From the NCBI GenBank assembly GCA_026168455.1, contig CM047429.1, forward strand, positions 50,661,027-50,725,026: a DNA stretch of 64,000 nucleotides, read 5' to 3'. A program made the position numbers and the translations under genes. Shown piece by piece: positions 36,491-57,500 of this stretch. This DNA is from Theocolax elegans. Lineage: Eukaryota; Arthropoda; Insecta; Hymenoptera; Cerocephalidae. The notes beneath the pieces are model-generated. The model was given only the letters and a program-made list of their open reading frames with translations, made no database searches and was not told where the DNA came from. Position 1 is the stretch's first letter; every line of letters begins with the position of its first letter.

Positions 36491-37338
36491 CTTATGTATA
36501 TGTAATTTGACCTCATGGTAAAAGAAGATAAAAAAGACTCCGGAAAAGCAGATGTAGGTATAGGTACCATTATTTTAAGAGATATATTGCGCATTACGTT
36601 TATTTATAGAAATCCCCGCACACGCGTATAGCCCACACAAGTTTAAAAGCGTTGCATAAAAACGTCAAGTATAACTTGGCATACTGCAAGACATTTGTTT
36701 TGAGACTCTAGGTCACGGTGGACCAGCAGATTAAAGGCCAATGTCAAATTTCTTTAACTCAATATACAAATATTTTTACAATTTTTAATCGAGAAATTAT
36801 ATTTCTATTAAGAATTGTTAAATATCATATTAAAATAGCAAATATTTGTTATTTATAATTTTTTTTATTTTTTATTTTTTATAGGTATTTTACAATTTTA
36901 AAATAATTAAATAGGTGAATCTTTTTGTAGGTATTTAAGTAATAGTATTTTAATGAAATATACTATCATTTTAATCAGTTGAGATAGAAGACGAGAGAGG
37001 AATGAAGAAATAAAGAAGTATAAATGTACACAATTTTTTATATACTTAGATAAAAGCAAAAGAATAGGAGAGGAAAAATTTGCGCTCAATCTAATTAGTA
37101 TAGTGGTATCTGAAAAGTGGGGGAAACGGGAAAAGAGTAAGCCGCACGCGCAGCCAGCGGGGTCGGGGGGTGACGGGACGAATCGACACGAGAAGCAAAG
37201 GCTGTCGCGCATGGATCAGCAGATCGACGTCAGCCAGTCAACACCGCGTGGCTTGGCGCCTCCTTCTCATTATTATTTTATTCTTTTTGTTCGTTTCCTA
37301 ATTCCCATACTTGTTTAAAGCAACAGTAAACCGTCGAC
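36491..37338 (+). promoter_or_regulatory. Intergenic DNA and MPC2 promoter/5' UTR
   Basis: AT-rich up to about 37090, then a GC-rich island (37100-37260) directly upstream of the MPC2 start codon, with the look of a TATA-less promoter. The ORFs at 36907-37212 (-) and 37103-37318 (+) overlap in this island and are not convincing genes. Confidence 0.4.
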
Positions 37339-38850
37339 ATGTCCTCTGCTCTCTACAGAAACTCCATGCAAGTGATTGGGAAATTTGTCCCGGAAAAATT
37401 ACAACCACTGTGGAATCACCCAGCAGGTATATCAATGATATTTAAATTTGATATGTCTATATATATATGTTGTATACATTATAGATGTACGATGTTGGCG
37501 CGTGTTTTTCACTTGAAAATGACCCTCTGTTTCGTAAATAGGTATCGAATTTTTTGTATTTCTTTAAGTACTTAGCACTGACACATATTTTACTTTATTC
37601 ATATGGGAATATTTATGTATACAAACTAGGTCAAGGCTCTCAAACCCTAATCCCAAAGAACCAATAAAAGTACTTTTATCAAATTTTTCAATGTTATTCT
37701 TATATACGCTGCTTATATTATTATTACTTATAGTTATACGTACTGTACCTTGTTCATTACACTTATATTTTAATCATTTATTTTTGTCAATTAATTATTT
37801 ATGTAATAGCTACTCGTGACTTGCTAAAAGTTATTTCATAATAACATTCCATTTTCTGTTAAGAAATATCTTGATATCATTTTATATTACACAATTAAAT
37901 TAACTAATCTGCTTAACCCTTATGTGAATAATAATAACGAAAAATTTCTTTTAATACTTTTAATACACACTAATTCTTGTTTTTCTTATATATTTTTTGA
38001 TTAACATTAGAGGATAGAAAAATGTTAATAAAAAGTAACTTTTCATTTGACTTAAAATTTATGTATATATTTATATTGTATATATATATATATTTATTGG
38101 ATTACTACTTTTGTATTACCAACTTTATAGGCGATTGAAATATTCAAATATCTGCCACCCCTGTCCTGTAAATGTTATTTTAGGAAATTGCATTAATTTT
38201 ATACAAATAATACATGTATTGTTTTTGTACTTTTTTTAGGTCCACAGACAATTTTCTTCTGGGCTCCAGCATTTAAATGGGTAATTTTTTTTAATTCTAC
38301 AGTATTAAATTGTTGTTAATAAAATAATTGTACTTTAAATTTAGTAATAAGCTAATAGTCTTAAGAAAAGTGTAATTAAATAGTTTTTTTTTATAAACTG
38401 TTAATACATTTTATTCAATTTGTAATATGTAGTGGCATGAATTATTATTTTAATATTAAATAATCTAGTTTTATATTAACAAATCTTTTTATTTTAGGGT
38501 CTTGTTATCGCAGGATTAGGAGACCTTCAAAGGCCAGCTGAAAAGATTTCTATTAGTCAGTCGACTGCTCTTGGTTTAACTGGTACAATATGGACAAGAT
38601 ATTCATTGGCTATTACTCCCAAAAATTGGAGTCTTTTTAGTGTCAATCTCTTTGTAGCTTTTACTGCTGTGTATCAAATAGCAAGAGCTATCAGGTATGG
38701 TTATTTACTCGCATGTTATGTACACAATTTTAGTTATACATAATTAATATTTATTTAACTTTAATTACGTATTTTTAACAATTTAATGCTTTTAGGTATC
38801 AAAGTCAACTAGCAGATGAAGAGAAGGCTTTGAAAGTTCCCAATCAATAA
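37339..38850 (+). CDS. MPC2: Mitochondrial pyruvate carrier 2
   Basis: MPC2 pairs with MPC1 in the inner mitochondrial membrane to import pyruvate. Exons are 37339-37426, 38240-38280, 38498-38694 and 38796-38850, with GT..AG borders and matching phases, giving 126 aa, the usual family length. Visible family signatures are LQPLWNHPAGPQTIFFWAP (residues about 22-40), KWGLVIAGLGDLQRP, the SISQSTALGLTGTIWTRYS segment and the final helix NLFVAFTAVYQIARAIRY. These correspond to the amphipathic N-terminal helix and three hydrophobic helices. The short Lys/Glu tail ends KALKVPNQ. The gene lies about 860 bp beyond the Apaf-1 poly(A) signal, in the same direction. No defects are seen. Confidence 0.95.
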
Positions 38851-39225
38851 TAAAACAATGAAACTATAACATTCCGATGGCTTTGAAGAACGATATTGTT
38901 AATTGAAACATTCATCGCCGTGCAATTGACAAGTAAAAGAGTACTGGTGATGGATATACATTTAGTTAATATAAACAAAATTAATATACAATCAATGAAA
39001 AGATAGTTTCTCTTAAATGTTGCAAAAAAAAATCACTATTTATGGAATATTATAGTATAAGGCAGGTCCTTGCAATATGAACATTCTATTTTTTATCATG
39101 AAGAGTATATAACATATAAAAATTAATGACTCAAATGATGTACAGTGTATTATATGTTATAAGATCATTGTGTAGGTACCCTTACTGTCAATTCAGCTGA
39201 CACTACTTAGGGAGATCTGTTGATA

Positions 39226-39231
39226 AATAAA
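39226..39231 (+). terminator. MPC2 poly(A) signal
   Basis: AATAAA about 375 bp after the MPC2 stop codon, followed by a T/G-rich stretch. It is the first canonical signal downstream. Confidence 0.55.
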
Positions 39232-39479
39232 GTCGTATATATATTTTTATGAAAAAAAATTGTGATTCATTATGTTACATTAAAAACAAAATAATTGAAA
39301 TTGTTGTTTATAATTTTTATGATTGATTGCATTTTCATTTATTTATTTTAAAAATACTACATATTATAAAATAAAATTACAGATAATAATTATTTAATAA
39401 ATTATTGCTTGTCATACTAATTAGATATTAAAAAATTTAATTTATAGTATAAACCATAATTGTAATAGTGAAATATGAA

Positions 39480-39666
39480 ACTGAAGTTAGCAGCCAGATA
39501 GATTTATCATTAATTGTATTTAAAAAAATTTCATGGAATTTTTTAAAATTTTATGTTATGTGTTTACATGTCTTGTTTATTATTTAGCATCGTTTAAAAA
39601 GGATAAATATAAAGAAAAGGTTTTGTTGAGGACCGTTGATAAATCTATCTGGCTGCTAACTTCAGT
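39480..39666. mobile_element. 187-bp MITE with perfect 30-bp terminal inverted repeats
   Basis: The first 30 bases (39480-39509, beginning ACTGAAGTTAGCAGCC) and the last 30 (39637-39666) are exact reverse complements. The inside is AT-rich and non-coding. No clear target-site duplication was seen, so the superfamily is open. Perfect ends suggest a young insertion. It lies between MPC2 and helicase A. Confidence 0.75.
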
Positions 39667-40680
39667 TCATTAGTGAAACCATTCTTTATTTTATAAATCA
39701 GACTTATTTTCTTTTTTGTGAAATGTTTTATTCATTATTCTTATATTAGATATAAGTAATGCATATAGTCACCTTCATACACTATTATTCTTAATTGCAA
39801 ACAGCTCGTATTCCTAAATCTAGTTTTTACTCTGAGACAAAGTCAATTTTAAATTTGAAAATTTTAATGAATTTTACGTGCCTATCAACTAAGTGATGTT
39901 GATAAAATGTAATTAATATAAATTTATTATAGTGCATTAATAATATATTAAGTATAATATTATGGTGTATGTATGTGTGTATATACATATACACATCAGA
40001 AAAGTCAAAGTAATTATTAACGAATTTATATTTATAATTTAGAGAAAAAAGCAAACTACTTAAATGTACTTATAACAATATACTCATTTTTATAGCGAAT
40101 ACACGTCAATGTTTATTAGTAATACATAAATAGTAATTACCTAAATAATCACATATAATAATAATTTTAAACAATCATTTTGTTATTTATATATTAACTG
40201 AGTACGCAAAAAGCTTATATAGTTATAAAGCAATTCTTATAAGTTATGAGTATAAACTATATACTCGAGACAGTCGACACCGAGGCGCGCGAGCTATACC
40301 TTATACGCTATACATTGTTGGCTAGTACAGTAGTACCTATAGTGGTTGTTAAGTTGTAGCAGCGCCCTCAAGTGTACGCGTCCGTTACCCACCGAGAGGA
40401 CCAAGAACGAGAGAAAGAGAGAGAAGAAAAATTGCTTTTTGCATCCGCCATATCGCAGAGCTTTACAAACTAGAGACGGTCGACTTATGGCATTCCGAAA
40501 GTGTAACTAAACCTGTAACTATACAATTTTGAGAGTAACACGATCTTTTTTATTTTTACTTGCTGTGATTAGTTTTTGTTTTGACGCGTTCGATTTATTA
40601 CGCGTAAGTACGAGAAATTAATAATTACGTAGCGTAAAGCGCTACGTAAAACCAGCCGTTGTTTCGCCAATATTCGTGAC
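39667..40680 (+). promoter_or_regulatory. Intergenic DNA and helicase A promoter/5' UTR
   Basis: AT-rich to about 40250, then a GC-richer island (about 40260-40480) that probably holds the promoter of helicase A, with 5' UTR running to the ATG at 40681. No other gene is seen. Confidence 0.4.
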
Positions 40681-45825
<5,145 letters not shown>

Positions 45826-46290
45826 TTAATTATCGAAAAAAATTAATGTTATGCCAGTGTTCTGTTCAAAAAGTGACTAAATAATGCAATGTTATATTTC
45901 CTTCCAGAAGTTATTGGAAAAAGTTATTGGAGTAGCGAGAGATGATTACTCCAGAATAAACTGTCAGGGGAAAAATGAATTGTGGTATAATACACATGCG
46001 CGAAATAAACGTGATAAGCATTGTAATTAATTTAAGCCTCCTTTAGCACTTGTGATGCTAAAGTAATTGAACAATCATTTAACATTTCGTAAAAATGTCT
46101 TATTTTTATTTTAGAAATGACAAGATTACTATTCTGATAATACATAATTATGACTAAGAATAAATCTTTAGCACAATTGTATAGCAGGAGATGAAATGTA
46201 TTTGTGTTTTAATGTAAAATTCATATTCATTCCTATTGTTTAGGTCTCAAAACTATAATTGTACAGTATTTAAGATATAAAAAATGGAAA

Positions 46291-46296
46291 AATAAA
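46291..46296 (+). terminator. Helicase A poly(A) signal
   Basis: AATAAA in the sequence ggaaaaataaaatttg, about 465 bp after the proposed stop codon and followed by T/G-rich DNA. Confidence 0.5.
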
Positions 46297-46759
46297 ATTT
46301 GTTAGTAATATTTAGTATTTGTGTTTTATTCCCATTTGTTAATTGATTAAAACTTCATTACCGTTATTCAATTTTTGTTTTTCAATTTTCCATTATCAAC
46401 TTGTGCCATCTAATTAGTGTGTTTAACTTGATTTTTCTCATGGTGGAGTTACTTGATAAAAATGGATGTGAAAGGTTCTAATACTTAAGTAATTGATTTG
46501 TGGAATATAACTTTAATATTTAGTAAATCGATTTAAAAAATAAGTGACTAAGCTGTAATGATATAATGATGTAGTATATGATCCAGTAAGTAAATGCAAA
46601 TAGAAAGTAATATATGTAGGGGATAATGCTAAGAAAAATCATTGGTCACCATCATTTCAATCATATGTTGCAAAACGAAATCCTGCTGATTGCAGGTGAG
46701 ATGTGACCTCGTTATTAAAATTTCGGCGCAGAAATCAGAACAGCGTACAGGAAAAAGGG

Positions 46760-47984
46760 GTTACCCCTACTTGTAACGCAAAAAAAGGCCTTTTTCATGA
46801 ATTTTTTTAAAGAAAACTATAGAATTTTTTTAATTGATTAATATACCATCTTAAAGTACACATCTTGGAGAACTTTTTAGTAATTTTTTAATTGAAAAAT
46901 AATACATTATTAAGTGGTAAATGACAGTCGAATGAATGATGTTTTTTTAGGCGGTTTGCGGTGACCAACATAGCGGCGAAGTGGATTATCTGAAACCAAA
47001 AATTCGGACGGATTTAGTTAGATATAAGTATAAACTAGTCTTTTTCTACGTTTAAAAAAACATTATTAAGCTATTCTAGGACATTTATTCAACTTTTAGA
47101 CAAAACAGATTTTGTAGGTTGTTTTTCAACGTTGCTTAGACGTTGTTTCAACGTTGGTTTCCACCCATCGCGGCAACTTACAAAATATTAGCGGACATCT
47201 CCCACGTTGTAGCAACGTTTCTCCAACGTTCCAGGGACTTTCATAACAACGTTGTGTGCTAATAGGGATATAAATTATCTGCACATGAATCACATTTTAC
47301 AACGACTTTGAAACCTAGTCCTCTTGAATTAGCAGTTTCAAATTTAATATTTCCATCACACGTTTTACACTTCACTAAATTTGAAATAGCAGCAAACACA
47401 ACAAAAAAGTTCAAAATGCGATATTCGATAGTAGGATACTGAGATACAGTCATATCAATATTATCTTTTCGTTTCTGAAACTTGAACTTTCCGTTTCGGC
47501 TAATTTCGGATTAAAAACACTCTTCCTTTTTTTGGTCGAGATTTCCGTACATTTTCACTAGTTCTCAATAATTCTCACAAACCCTTTTTTCGATCCATTT
47601 TTAACGTAAAAAAATAAAAATAGCGCTTAGAATATTGAGAACAATGAAAATAAATACGTTTGATATAGTCGAACTTTCGAGCTACATTGACGAATTTACA
47701 CCATGAAAGGCAACGAAAATTCGTTTCAAAACCAATTCTATTTTATTATATGGATTTTATGAACGCCCATGTATACAACCTTTTTCATATAACAATAGAC
47801 TGGAAACGGAGATAGCCGGTTGTTTACAATAAACGGAGCCTTCTCTTTCAACGCTCACATATCTCAGTTAATTTTGTTCGGATCGACTTCAAACTTTCAG
47901 TATATATTTTCAGATATTTATTACTAAGTACTTCAAAAAAATGCAAAAAAAAACGATTTTTTGAAAGTTGCAAGTAGGGGTAAC
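46760..47984. mobile_element. Decayed DNA transposon, Mutator-like
   Basis: An 18-bp inverted pair bounds the interval: GTTACCCCTACTTGTAAC at 46760-46777 and its reverse complement, with one mismatch, at 47967-47984. Inside, the - strand holds a fragment of a Mutator-like transposase zinc-binding domain (47259-47453). The interval also holds a cluster of CAACGTTG palindromes (47127, 47149, 47247). No target-site duplication is obvious, so the borders are provisional. Confidence 0.45.
47259..47453 (-). pseudogene. Fragment of a Mutator-like transposase domain protein
   Basis: The 64-aa frame carries LVKCKTCDGNIKFETANSRG followed by LGFKVVVKCDSC. This CxxC ... GLGF ... CxxC arrangement is, as far as I recall, characteristic of the N-terminal zinc-ribbon region of insect proteins annotated with a Mutator-like transposase domain. 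The frame stops soon after the second CxxC, and no catalytic part is present nearby. It is therefore a truncated relic. The Met at 47453 is simply the first in the open frame. Confidence 0.55.
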
Positions 47985-47987
47985 TTC

Positions 47988-48206
47988 TTAAGGGGATGGA
48001 GTACCTTCATTTAAAATACACACTTACCGACATTAATAGATTTTTCAAATTTATTATTTAATTTCCATATTTGTTCAATTTTTTGAGTCAAGGCACATTC
48101 TACAATGTGTAAAAAATGTGCGTGTGCTAAAAAAATTTAGAAAAATTAAAAACTGTTTTTGAAAAATCAATTGCAGAAATCTGTAACCAGTACGGACTCC
48201 CCTTAT
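47988..48206. mobile_element. About 219-bp MITE-like inverted repeat with TTAA end
   Basis: The left end reads TTAAGGGGATGGAGTACC. The right end, in reverse complement, reads TTATAAGGGGAGTCCGTACTGG. Inner parts also pair (gatttttcaaa and its inverse). TTAA is intact only on the left. Its GGGGATG start resembles the ends of the 26313-27013 element and of block A junctions, so a common piggyBac-type family is likely but not proven. Confidence 0.4.
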
Positions 48207-48993
48207 AAGAGTAAGTATCGATTTGGCGAGGATTTTTGCAAAAATTGACGATTCGTGCGCCGTCTATAGGGAAAAGAACTAAGTTGAGATACGAGAACGG
48301 AGAAGAGAATGTAAGGGAGAATGTGCGCATGCGCTTATCGCAAATGGAGTAACAATCCTTGGGTTCCTAAGTTCCTATACGTTGACGAATACGATTGGTA
48401 GGAATCTTCTCGTTGCTTCTCGTTCCCACTCGTTCCACGAGAATAGGGATTGGTCGATAGAGCCGAGGTTACGTGCTCACCCCCGGCCGGGCTACCTAGA
48501 CGCGCGTTAGCGATACATCTAGCTTGCTCGAAGCAGGTAGAAGTGGGGATAGGTCACCGCGGAAGAGTGGGGATAGCTCTCCTACTGGTTTGGTGACGAG
48601 CGGAAATCTCTGCCAGCTGCCCGCTTCCGTCTTCCCGAGAGCGCCTGTCAGCCATTAGCGCTCTGTTCACCGGGTTTCTGGGTAAGAAATTAACCAAATT
48701 CTAATTGGTTTTGCATACTGCTACTTCTAAACGCTCATTAAAACAATGTTCTTTAAACAAATCCCTCGATTTTCTTTCCTATAGGTTTGATTGGACGGAA
48801 CATAACGCACGGGAGGCAGAGACCAGATCGAGTATCGTTCCGCTACCCCCGAACCGACGGAGACGGACAGAGAAAGAGTGAGCGAGAGCTGAGAGGTCAA
48901 GAGAAAGTGGAACGTTTTTCCGACTATCTACTCGCTGCCGCACGCTAGTCGTCCGACATTTCACACGTAGCTAGTCGAACGAAACTGTGCAAT
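48207..48993 (+). promoter_or_regulatory. Helicase B promoter and 5' UTR with one intron
   Basis: CpG-rich sequence at about 48340-48680 is the likely promoter and first non-coding exon. It ends at a donor (CTGG then gtaaga, 48682). The acceptor tttcctatag ends at 48784, so the second exon runs 48785-49025 and carries the start codon at 48994. The - strand ORF at 48779-48964 is a shadow of this UTR. Confidence 0.55.
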
Positions 48994-52472
<3,479 letters not shown>

Positions 52473-55400
52473 TGCGTCAACTAGGTAACGCGACAACGGC
52501 CCAAGGAACAGCCAGAAAAAAGAAAGGTTCATTTTTCACAAGATAAGGTGGGTTCGAATAGATGCGTAAGGATACTATTTGCGTAATATATCTTAATCAT
52601 TATTTGTTTCATTCAAATTTGTTTTGCGATATACCCTACTTACAATTTCGATTAATACTGTCTCTAAATGAACTATATAATGAAGAAAATAATTTTGCGC
52701 CGTAAATTAAATATCTTTATTATTGATTTGTGTTTTTAGTGTAACATTTGAATTACTTGTTCTCGTGTTCTTTATTTCATTATCTCATTTTTTTTTAATT
52801 TTTTCTTTACTATCTTACTTTTCTGGAATGGTGCTTGCTCATCGCTTTTTAACGCGATTGAGAATATCCTACTGATTGACTGTGTAACTTTAAAAAAAAA
52901 CTATCACCAACCAACTCTGTAAACTGTCGAAAAACTAAAGCGAAAAACCGATAAAATATAACACGTGCTTTTCTTTTGATTCGAATAGAAAATTCGATTC
53001 TCGCAAGGCACATTCCAGTCGAGTTGAACGTAGGGATTTAGATAATTAGCGATGGTATAACGATATCCATATATAAATATATATTATTCTTATTATTACA
53101 ATATTAATATTAAATATTGATCATGACCACAAATTTGTGTATCTCACAACTTTGGTCATCTCTGTTGTAATTGATAGCGTAATCCTCTTGCGATAAACAA
53201 AAACTATGTGTACTACCTGTATGCTTTTCTGAAATGCACGAAACATATAGAAGGGGGACGTGGATTATAGGATTAATAATTTATAATTTATTTATAATCT
53301 GTCGAGTGTGTAACAAAGAAGAAAAAAATAGTCAGCGCTCTTTATATTTATCGACAAATGAGCGACGCGAGAGAATAGCGCAGGAAGAGTCCATTTTTTT
53401 AAATGCCTAGTAAAATGGAAAACTCAAAAGTCGAACATAAGTGAATAAAAAAAAATTACTAAATGCCAATACAGCTCGATAAAAGTAATTACATGTAACA
53501 TGTTAGGTTTCTGCGTTATTTATCTAACAATCGAAGTGAAAAAAGAGCGTTCGTATTTTCCATGTACACGCTGAATCTAGAAAAGAAGCAGCTTTTCTTC
53601 CAGCGATAAGAGCAAAGTAATATACGATATTAGGTATGTCGAAGCCAAGGCGCGAACGTTAACAGCTGATTTAACGTATTTGAGCGAGATTCTACTTTTT
53701 AATTTACGTGATAATCACAAACGACAAGTGTAACCGAAAAAAAATATAATGTTGCGCATAATAAAGCGAGAAATAAGCGTCTTAATGGTTAGATGAAGAA
53801 AAAAACTATTGCTACGCGACAAATGAATTTAAATAATAATAAAATGAATAAACGAGAGAATCTCTCGATCTTCCAGAGCTACTCTGATGTCGGAATAAAA
53901 AAAGTTAAATAGTCGGATGTCCCGAGTGAATAGTCAAAAAATAAAATGAAAATAGTAATTTTCTGCGCGATGGTCGATTCTAGCAAACCAATTGTATAAT
54001 TAAATCCGATAAAAGTAACAAAGAGAATAAAAGTCTCGTCGAAGAAAAAAGGAAGATATTAGAAGCCGAACTTTCGTTGCTGAAGGGCGAGTAACCAAAT
54101 CGGCCACGTAGTATCTCGCAAGGCTGTGTATTCACTCAAGCGTAGCTCTCGGTATCTTATTTTTATATCGATCGTTAATCCAGTGAACGACAATGTTGAA
54201 CAAATAAACAAGTTAACAAAAATTAAGAGAATGAAATGGATTACGGTGATAAGCAATAGAGAAAAGCGCGTTGAACGAATAAATAACTAGTATCGTTTAC
54301 CTTGAGTAAATTGGTTCAAATTAATTTTTTCCATTACTAGTCGCACTAGAAGTGATCGATAATATTAAAACGAAAATAAAAACTATACAAATACGATTAA
54401 TATATCTCTCTTATCGAGTGCGGTTTATTCAGAATCGAATGAATTCCGAAGCGCGTTGTTGATTTTTGACTAATTTTTACAGTCAATATTATACCCGAAG
54501 TAGTAGCGTTAATATTTTCGGCAGATATGTTAATGAATGAAGTAAAAGAAAGAGAAAAAACTAAACGCTCAAGCAGCATCCGCTCGACGAGCGTCGTCTT
54601 CGCAGCGCGAAACGTATAAACGCTTTAGTGAGTCGGGGGCTTCTTTTCTTCTTATTTTTTCTGAAGTTACGTTTAGACTGCGCGATATGTGCGACACTAT
54701 AGAGAAGAACGTGTACGTAAGATGCACTCATTCTCGATGGCGAAAATTGCTAAAGTGTATCGAGCTCTAATCTCGTTGTTTTTGTAGCTAACGTTCGTTT
54801 TTTTTTTGTACCGTAAAAGTCAATTGTGCGTTTTTTTTTTATCTTTTTTTGTGTTAAATAACCATTTATGGTATACTTGTTTATTTCTTTTCGTTAGTTG
54901 TTTCATGTATAAACTCTCCAGGGGATAACGTTTTTTAGCGAGCGCAAACTTAACTGGTAGCGTTCGTTTAATCGATCGCGCGTCGAATAATATATTAATT
55001 CGATCGAACGGTACAGGGGAGGCAAACTACTACCTATAATCGTCCAAATGCGTCTCGATTCTTCCTCTCTTCCGCGTACATACGTACGTATAGATCATTG
55101 TGTGATAGAGCTGGCTTGAGCCCTTCGCGTTAATCGGTTGACAAATGAATCAACAAAACAAAACGTGTCCGATATATACAAAAAATTAACGAAAAGGAAG
55201 GGCTTGAGGTATGTAAAATCGCGAAGGAAGCAGGAAATCAACTTTGACTCGCACCCTTCGAGGTTGTAAGACGTCGCATCCGCGGGTTTCGCACACTTTG
55301 CGCGCAGCCCAGCTCCGTTCGATATTTATATAGACACACGTACCGGAATAATATTCGTATAAGGGGCGCGCGATGAGTGGCTGCGCGCGTACCTCTGTGA

Positions 55401-57500
55401 TATGTGATATGTATGACGACGACGACGATGACGATGACGACGATATGTAGCGTTTATTACACAAAAAGAAAAATAATAAATGAAGTTTTAACGAAGCTAA
55501 CGAACTTTCGCGGGGTATTGAGGGGAAAGAAGGTGATAATGAAGATGATGACCGTTGCTACTGGTACTGCTGCTATATAATTAAGCTCCGAAGGGAGGCG
55601 CATTCGTTCGCGATGTTTAGTTTCTCAAATTCTCTCGAATGTAGTGGATATGTGTTTGCGTGCCTGTATATGTGGGAATGACAGTGAGAAAGAGAGAGAG
55701 AACGAGCGAGCGAGAGCAAGAGAGAGCGAGCGAGAGAGAAAGAAAGACAGATAGAGAAAACGACATACACACAACACACAGAAATTGTTGCGAATCACCC
55801 TCGATTCTCTGTACATAAAAACGCGTCAAACGGCCAATCGAATTCGCTCTACGAAATATGCCCAATTAACGAATTTACGTATATTCATATGTAAATAAAC
55901 TCGAGAATATGAAGAGTTCCTCTCTTGAGTCGCGAGATGTACTACGCTTTGTATGTCTGAGCGTGCATGCTTATTGTGTGTCTTTCTTTCTGGTAAATAA
56001 TTAAAAAATCATCTAAGAAAATCGAATTATACTTAGTTCGAAGTACTGGTTTTTGGTTGCAAATGAATACAGCCTTGTAAACCTATATATAATATGCAGG
56101 GTCTAAGTACAGCGATTAGTGTCATTTTAACCTTATATTAACGCACAATTCGAATTTTCATTTATACATTTGTCTATTTATTCTTTATGTACGCGTATAA
56201 ATGCATACCTTGTAGTCGTCTTGGTGTCGCCGAAAGGTAATCGAGAGAGCTTACACACCGACAATGTCCAGGGTTAATTTTCATTGTATTATTTGTCGAA
56301 ATCTCGTATTACTGTAAAGAAAGTAACGATAAATAGGCTAGCTTTTTTGAACTGCTATCTATATAGTGGTTTTTAGTTTTACCCAAGACAGACACACAGA
56401 GATACAAAAACGCGACACGTATCTATATATAAAATAAATTATAAATCGCAATATTGATTTATCTTTCGTGTACTTCTATAACACTATATTATCATTTCGG
56501 ATTCGTCGTCGTATCATCCCTGAAGTATTCCTATATATCGCGCGCGAACTTAAATCGTATAAACTACATTTACAAAAATCCCCCGATTTATCGAATACAA
56601 AAATTTTTTAATTCCTATAATATATCAAACGAATATACGTGTGTGTGTGTGTGTGTGTGTGTGTGTTTATACATATAATGTACTTGCATCCGTATGCACA
56701 CACACGCGCGCGCGCGCGCGCAAAGTCATCAAGTTATTTAATTTGTAGTAAAACGAAGGAAAAGAAAAAACGATGTGCTGTTCGAGTTTTTAAAATGAAG
56801 CATAAGCGCGAAATGTAATTGATACGACGTAATAAACGTAGCACGTGTCTCGTGTTATTTTAATTATTATTGTTGATATAAAATATATAAATCCTATATA
56901 TATATATATATGAATCTATATGTTTTTTCGTTAAATACTACAAAACTAAAGAAAATACAAAACACAAGTGACTACACTAATGAAAAAGATAAGCGTAATT
57001 TGTGAAACAAGTGACACGCTGTTGCCCTGTGATATATCACGTACATTAAATACACGTTTTATTATTATTCTCGTGTAAAAAGCTAATCGAGAGCTAAAAT
57101 GAAAATAAAAATGATACTAGCGCGATTTTAAAGTAAAAAAATGAAATTATTAAGGATTTATCGTAATTTAAAGAGATAATTAATGGTCTTTCTCGAGAGC
57201 TAATGGAGGGTAAGTGCGGCATAAACACTAACAAACGAAACTGTAAGTCGTAAGTGACCAACGAAGAGATAAAAGAGGCATACAGTAATCGAATACCGAA
57301 TCTAGAAACTGAAAAATAATAAAGTTAAACAAATATTATTATAAACATGGAAGACTGAATCTCTCTCGCCAATTCGCGTTTACAAACAAGTTTTGCTGGA
57401 CGCACGCGTTTCCCGTATGTAACAAAAGCATAACTCTAAACCTAAGATTTATACGTTGTATTCATTATTGTATTTTAAATAAAGTTACAAACAACAATGC
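52473..57500 (+). other. Probable very long 3' UTR of helicase B
   Basis: After the stop there is no gene-like ORF. The + strand is purine-leaning and less AT-rich than typical intergenic DNA in this window, with many candidate AATAAA signals (for example 57478-57483). It includes a GAC/GAT microsatellite (55417-55446), GA tracts (55685-55750), a GT run (56640-56667) and CA/CG runs (56696-56720). Long 3' UTRs are common for RNA-binding protein genes in insects, but the end cannot be placed by sequence alone. Confidence 0.35.
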
